Shown one piece after another: positions 59,875 to 64,000 of a DNA stretch of 64,000 bases; position 1 is the stretch's first letter, and each line of letters begins with the position of its first letter. Made by a program: the position numbers and the translations under genes. The notes below the pieces were generated by a model that saw only the letters and a program-made list of their open reading frames with translations, was not told where the DNA came from and did no database searches. Source of the DNA: Sphingomonas lenta (GTDB lineage Bacteria; Pseudomonadota; Alphaproteobacteria; Sphingomonadales; Sphingomonadaceae); contig NZ_NSLI01000002.1 of the NCBI RefSeq assembly GCF_002288825.1, positions 620,001 to 684,000 on the forward strand, written 5' to 3'.

Positions 59875-60420
59875 CTCGGATTCGGTACCACCGCCCGCCG
59901 CCGCGCATCCAGTCCGCGAACACGGCCTGCGTGCAGACGTCGAGGGGCTCGAACACGCTAGGCGCGACGCGGCCGAGCAGCACGGGGCCGGTCCGCCCCG
60001 GCCGAATGCCGATCTCACAGCTAGCCATCCGGACGGAGCAGTAGCCGTTCACGCTCTCCATCGGGTTGTCGCGAAGCAGGATAGACCGGTGTGAACGACC
60101 CATTATAACCGAGAGCACGCGCGCCGGGTAGTCGCGGTCGACCCTCATCCTGGGCCGAACCATAGGCGGGCGCGTCCGTCCGCGTGACAGTAGCGATTGA
60201 CCGCAAACGATGCCTGGTCGATCACCAGCTCCGCAACCAAGTCCGCCCTGGCGAGCGCCGCCCGACCCTCTCGTTCCAGATCGGCAGGCGGGACGCAGGA
60301 ACAGGCAGAGGCGGGCGAGGTCATGCTCGCGAGCATGCCAGCGAGTGCCGCACCGACCGCGCGTAAGGACCGAAGCGTCGTCACGGTAAAGGAATGGACA
60401 CGAGTGCCTGAACGACTCAT
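59871..60420 (-). pseudogene. TIMP/NTR-like secreted protein, frameshifted
   Basis: The frame from 60420 begins with a signal peptide that ends SPASA, then CSCVPPADLEREGRAALARA and DLVAELVIDQASFAVNRYC, and stops at 60145. The next frame, entering by a one-base step at the same place, continues MRVDRDYPARVLSVIMGRSH, NGYCSVRMASCEIGIRPGRT, LDVCTQAVFADWM. Joined, it is an OB-fold protein whose mature N-terminus Cys-x-Cys-Val-Pro-Pro equals that of eukaryotic TIMP metalloprotease inhibitors. A second shift near 59900 would give a stop at 59871 with an ATGA overlap on the META gene. It may be broken or misread. Confidence 0.6.
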
Positions 60421-60515
60421 TTCGCCTGCTCTGGCATGCGGGCGATCTTAGTGCCCCTGCCCAACAGCCTCTCGCCACCGAGCCGGATCTGCCGTTCAAG
60501 CGTGACATACGGCAT
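60417..60515 (-). CDS. Very small open frame upstream of the TIMP-like gene
   Basis: A 32-residue frame (MPYVTLERQIRLGGERLLGR...) whose stop overlaps the start of the TIMP-like gene by ATGA, as with the other genes of this set. It has no clear ribosome site and no recognised family. It could be a leader peptide or the remains of a longer gene. The rest of the 60421-60748 gap shows nothing else that I can support. Confidence 0.25.
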   Translation of the reverse strand: MPYVTLERQIRLGGERLLGRGTKIARMPEQAK

Positions 60516-60748
60516 AGCGTCTGCTTGACAACGCTGGGCTCGGTGCAGAGCTCGCCTTCCGCAGGGTAAGTTCTTGGTCGTCGATAGGCCCGCGCGCATA
60601 CCCGCCAAGCAGCAAGACGGGTGGTGTCATAAGCGGAGTGCGCGGGTCGCAGAGCAAAAGTTTCTTCTGCGACGTTGTCGAATCCTGAGGGCCTCGTTCG
60701 TCGTAGGAGCGGCCCGACGGCAATGGCGGCCTCGCAAGGAGAATGATG

Positions 60749-61180
60749 ATGCGCGTGATGGTGTTCGTGAAGGCGACCGAGGACAGCGAGGCTGGCATGA
60801 AGCCCTCGCCCGAGCTCAGCCAGATGTTCGTGGACATGGGCAGGTTCAACGAGGAGCTGGTCGCTGCCGGCATCATGGTTGCCGGCGATGGGCTCAGGCC
60901 CTCGTCGAGCGGAAAGCGCGTGGCGTTCGACGGTCCGAGCCGCACGGTGATCGACGGCCCGTTCGCCGAAACTCGCGAGCTCGTGGCGGGCTACTGGCTC
61001 TGGGAGGTCAGGGACATGGACGAGGCGGTCGAGTGGGTGAAGAGGTGTCCCAACCCGATGTTCGGGCCGAGCGAGATCGAGATCCGCCCCCTCTACGAGG
61101 CCGAGGACTTCGCCGATCTCATCCCGCCCGAGGCCGCCGCAATCCACGACGGCGTGGGCGAGACGCTGGCGAGGCGCTGA
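60749..61180 (+). CDS. YciI/DGPF-domain protein
   Basis: A 143-residue YciI-like protein. MVFVKATEDSEAG begins the fold, RTVIDGPFAETRELVAGYWL has the DGPF motif with the conserved Asp, and FGPSEIEIRPLYEAEDF closes it. AAGGAG lies 7 bases before the third ATG (60749), which I take as the start. DGPF proteins occur with ECF42 sigma factors, as here, 42 bases apart. Function is unknown; YciI-like folds often act as small oxygenases or dimeric enzymes. Confidence 0.9.
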   Translation: MRVMVFVKATEDSEAGMKPSPELSQMFVDMGRFNEELVAAGIMVAGDGLRPSSSGKRVAFDGPSRTVIDGPFAETRELVAGYWLWEVRDMDEAVEWVKRCPNPMFGPSEIEIRPLYEAEDFADLIPPEAAAIHDGVGETLARR

Positions 61181-61221
61181 CGAGCTTGCCCGCCGCGGCC
61201 ATGGTCTCGTAACCTTCGCCC

Positions 61222-62484
61222 ATGGCGGCGGATGCAATACAGCGCGCGATCGAGACGGTGTTCCGGATGGAACGGCCCCGCCTCGTCGCGAGCCTCGCCC
61301 GCATGATCCGCGACGTCGATCAGGCCGAGGATCTGGCCCAGGAGGCGCTTCTGGCAGCACTCGCCGAATGGCCCGGGAGCGGCGTTCCGCGCTCTCCCGT
61401 AGCCTGGCTGACCGCCGTGGCCAAGCGCCGCGCCATCGACAAGATGCGACGCGAGCAGATGCTGGAACGAAAGCATGCCGACATGGCCCGCGAACTCGGT
61501 GAGGAGCAGGAAGGCTTCGGCGAGCGGATGGAGGCGGCGCTCGACGACGAGATCGGCGACGAGTTGCTCGCGCTCATCTTCACGGCCTGCCATCCGGTGA
61601 TCCCGTCGGACGCGCGCGTGGCGCTCACGTTGCGCCTCGTGGGCGGGCTGACGACGCAGGAGATCGCGCGCGCGTTCCTCTCGTCGGAGCCGACGGTCGC
61701 GCAGCGGATCGTGCGCGCCAAGAAGGCGATAGGCAAGGCGGGTCTAGCCTTCGAGGTGCCGCGTGGCGTCGAACGGACCCGCCGGCTGAACTCGGTACTC
61801 GAGGTCGTTTACCTCATCTTCAACGAAGGCTACGCGGCCACGGCGGGCGATGCGCTGGTGCGGCCGGTGCTTTGCGCCGCGGCGCAGCGACTGGGACGCA
61901 TTCTCGCCGGCCTGTTGCCCGACGAACCCGAGGTGTTCGGGCTGCTTGCCCTGATGGAGCTGCAGGCCTCGCGCTTAGCCGCACGAGCCGGGTCGAACGG
62001 CGCCTTCGTGCCGATCACCCAGCAGAACCGCGCGCGTTGGGACCAGCTGCTGATCCGGCGTGGGCTGCAGGCGCTCGCCCGGGCTGAGTTGCTGGACGGG
62101 GCCAACGGTCCCTATGCTCTGCAGGCAGCGCTCGCCGCATGCCATGCACGGGCGGTGAGGGCCGACGATGTCGACTGGCCGCGGATCGCCAGCCTCTATG
62201 ATCGACTGAAGGAGGTCGCACCCTCGCCGATCGTGGATCTCAACCGCGCCGTCGCCTACGGGATGACCTTTGGACCGGAAGCAGGTCTGCGGCTTGTCGA
62301 GGAACTCGCCGGAGAGGCGCTTCTTCGGAATTATCCGCCTCTGCCCGCGGTGAAGGGTGATCTGCTCTTTCGGGCGGGTCGCCGGTCGGAGGCGCGCCCG
62401 CACTTCGAGGCCGCGGCCCGACTGACCCGCAATACGCGAGAGGCATCGTTCCTACTCGCCAGGGCACAGGCCTGCGATAATTAA
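61222..62484 (+). CDS. ECF42-type RNA polymerase sigma factor
   Basis: A 420-residue sigma-70-family protein. Region 2 is at about 20-85 (ASLARMIRDVDQAEDLAQEA), region 4 at about 125-180 (GLTTQEIARAFLSSEPTVAQ, then RIVRAKKAI). The long C-terminal domain (about 200-420, DUF6596/TPR-like, LNSVLEVVYLIFNEGYAATA) marks group ECF42. No anti-sigma factor is present; in this group the C-terminal domain is thought to modulate activity. It probably activates the YciI gene in front of it. Confidence 0.92.
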   Translation: MAADAIQRAIETVFRMERPRLVASLARMIRDVDQAEDLAQEALLAALAEWPGSGVPRSPVAWLTAVAKRRAIDKMRREQMLERKHADMARELGEEQEGFGERMEAALDDEIGDELLALIFTACHPVIPSDARVALTLRLVGGLTTQEIARAFLSSEPTVAQRIVRAKKAIGKAGLAFEVPRGVERTRRLNSVLEVVYLIFNEGYAATAGDALVRPVLCAAAQRLGRILAGLLPDEPEVFGLLALMELQASRLAARAGSNGAFVPITQQNRARWDQLLIRRGLQALARAELLDGANGPYALQAALAACHARAVRADDVDWPRIASLYDRLKEVAPSPIVDLNRAVAYGMTFGPEAGLRLVEELAGEALLRNYPPLPAVKGDLLFRAGRRSEARPHFEAAARLTRNTREASFLLARAQACDN

Positions 62485-62765
62485 AGCTCTGGCTTAGGAA
62501 GCAGTGGGCCGATGCGGATGTCCGTGTGCCTATACCAGCTCTGCCGCCCGGCGATATAGCGTGAGAGTTCTCCGGCCACCCGCCTCAGCAAGCGGCTGCC
62601 CGGACCCACTTCCGGTCGCTCGCCGCACCTGAGCTGCGCCCCGGAACCGGACGTTCGTTCATAGTGCTTCGCGGGCAAGAGCCGGAAGTTCGGATAGGCG
62701 TTTCGAGATCGCCAGACAGCGCGGCGCGGGCCTCAGCCGGTGCCGCGCCACGTCCGTTCACAGCA
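62485..62765. other. Gap with a doubtful leftward 65-residue frame
   Basis: On the minus strand a frame ends at 62481 with AGELSRYIAGRQSWYRHTDI, then RIGPLLPKPEL. It has protein-like text near its end but no family, and its start (62678) has no ribosome site. It may be the remnant of a broken gene. Otherwise nothing is seen between the sigma factor and cytochrome b561. Confidence 0.25.
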
Positions 62766-63332
62766 TCAGATCGATCGCCGAGCCTCTCTTACCGTCGGAA
62801 GCATCCGATCTAGGATCAACACGCGGTCGAGCAGCTGGTGCTTCAGCGCGCCCGCGACGTGTAACGCGATCAGCGCGAGCATGCAGTAGGCGAGCAGGGC
62901 GTGCGCGCTCCGGACGTCCGCGTTGACCGCCGCGTCCGCGCCGACGGGAAGCGGAGGCACGGCGAACAGGCCGAAGGTCGTCGGCCGCGGCGTGGCGCTG
63001 GCGGACGTGAACACCCAGCCCGTGAGCGGAAGCGCCACCATGAGGCCGTACAGCCCCCAGTGAACGCCGTGCGCCAGCCTTCTCTGCCATTCCGGCACCT
63101 CGGACGGCAGCGGCGGCGGGCGGTGGCACAACCGCCAGGCGAGCCGTGCGAGGCTGAGCGCGAGCACGGTAAGGCCGATAGATTTGTGCAACCAAACCCA
63201 GCCGTCGAACAGCGTATCGTGGCCGAGCCCGATCGCCAAGTTGACGCCGATCAGCGCGGCGATCGTCCAGTGGAACACCATTGCGACGCGGCCGTAGCGC
63301 GCCGTCGCCATGTCGCCGCGCGCCATCCGCAT
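62766..63332 (-). CDS. Cytochrome b561
   Basis: A 188-residue four-helix membrane cytochrome. RYGRVAMVFHWTIAALIGVN holds the first haem His, WVWLHKSIGLTVLALSLARL the second, LAHGVHWGLYGLMVALPLTG the third, and ALLAYCMLALIALHVAGALK the fourth. GGAG about 8 bases before 63332 supports the start; ATG 63326 is also possible. Such proteins pass electrons from quinol to periplasmic partners or superoxide. It follows the acs gene by 13 bases. Confidence 0.9.
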   Translation of the reverse strand: MRMARGDMATARYGRVAMVFHWTIAALIGVNLAIGLGHDTLFDGWVWLHKSIGLTVLALSLARLAWRLCHRPPPLPSEVPEWQRRLAHGVHWGLYGLMVALPLTGWVFTSASATPRPTTFGLFAVPPLPVGADAAVNADVRSAHALLAYCMLALIALHVAGALKHQLLDRVLILDRMLPTVREARRSI

Positions 63333-63345
63333 GCCCGTCTCTCCA

Positions 63346-64000
<655 letters not shown>

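Noticed and set aside
59321..61360. 679-residue minus-strand frame
   Set aside because: It runs through several genes in the wrong frame; only its middle part (about 59890-60148) matches the TIMP-like protein and is listed there.

Overview
The window is high-GC DNA with gene content typical of an alphaproteobacterium, most likely a sphingomonad (Sphingomonas or a close relative). The reasons are the NodT-type efflux channel, the ArsR-controlled persulfide operon, the EcfG-era style of many small stress genes (DUF892, PRC-barrel), the ECF42/YciI pair, the Brp/Blh-rhodopsin set and the heavy use of ATGA and TGATG start/stop overlaps. This taxonomic call is inference from gene content only. No rRNA, tRNA or CRISPR array was seen.

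Layout. 1-4.9 kb: the end of a tripartite efflux operon, two reductases, a ferritin-like DUF892 protein and a TrpF-like isomerase. 5.5-17.5 kb: a sulfur/persulfide module bounded by two inverted, about 160-bp repeats. It has an eleven-gene leftward operon (two metallo-beta-lactamase-fold hydrolases, two half-size YeeE/YedE transporters, a DUF442-SQR fusion, a TauE/SafE exporter, three thioredoxin-fold proteins, a TsdA-like dihaem cytochrome c and a binding protein). A rightward arm encodes a peroxiredoxin, an ArsR regulator, a periplasmic DsrE protein and a lipoprotein. 17.8-27.3 kb: an accessory/defence island with a tyrosine recombinase, VapBC, an abortive-infection protein, two related TIR/deoxyribosyltransferase-like effectors (one frameshifted), HNH and GIY-YIG nucleases and a SMEK-domain protein.

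27,342-34,756: a complete Tn3-family transposon with 38-bp ends, tnpA, res, tnpR and one very large hybrid histidine kinase as its only passenger. Its right end abuts the C-terminal remnant of a Na+/H+ antiporter. 35-46 kb: an envelope and ion-homeostasis region (OmpA lipoprotein, PRC-barrel, DUF421, DUF2254, MscS channel, YihY, RCK potassium channel) that leads into two microbial rhodopsins. One has the NDQ signature of Na+ pumps and is followed by the retinal-forming Blh enzyme. The other, convergent, has xenorhodopsin-type residues. A lysozyme-inhibitor-like lipoprotein and NhaA follow.

46-52 kb: a patchwork of VapBC, a serine resolvase, HU, an NYN nuclease-like protein, small proteins and gene remnants. 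52-56.4 kb: a signalling cluster (ParD-type regulator coupled to a hybrid histidine kinase, a lone receiver, a diguanylate cyclase). 56.7-60.5 kb: a leftward set of secreted or lipoproteins that includes a serpin and a frameshifted TIMP-like protein. 60.7-64 kb: YciI/ECF42, cytochrome b561 and the end of acetyl-CoA synthetase.

How it fits together. The two most coherent systems are the persulfide module (oxidation, export and redox relay under ArsR control) and the light-driven ion module. In the latter a predicted Na+ extruder, a predicted inward-H+ or sensory rhodopsin, NhaA, a K+ channel and a mechanosensitive channel lie within 11 kb. All functions are read from sequence motifs; none is measured here.
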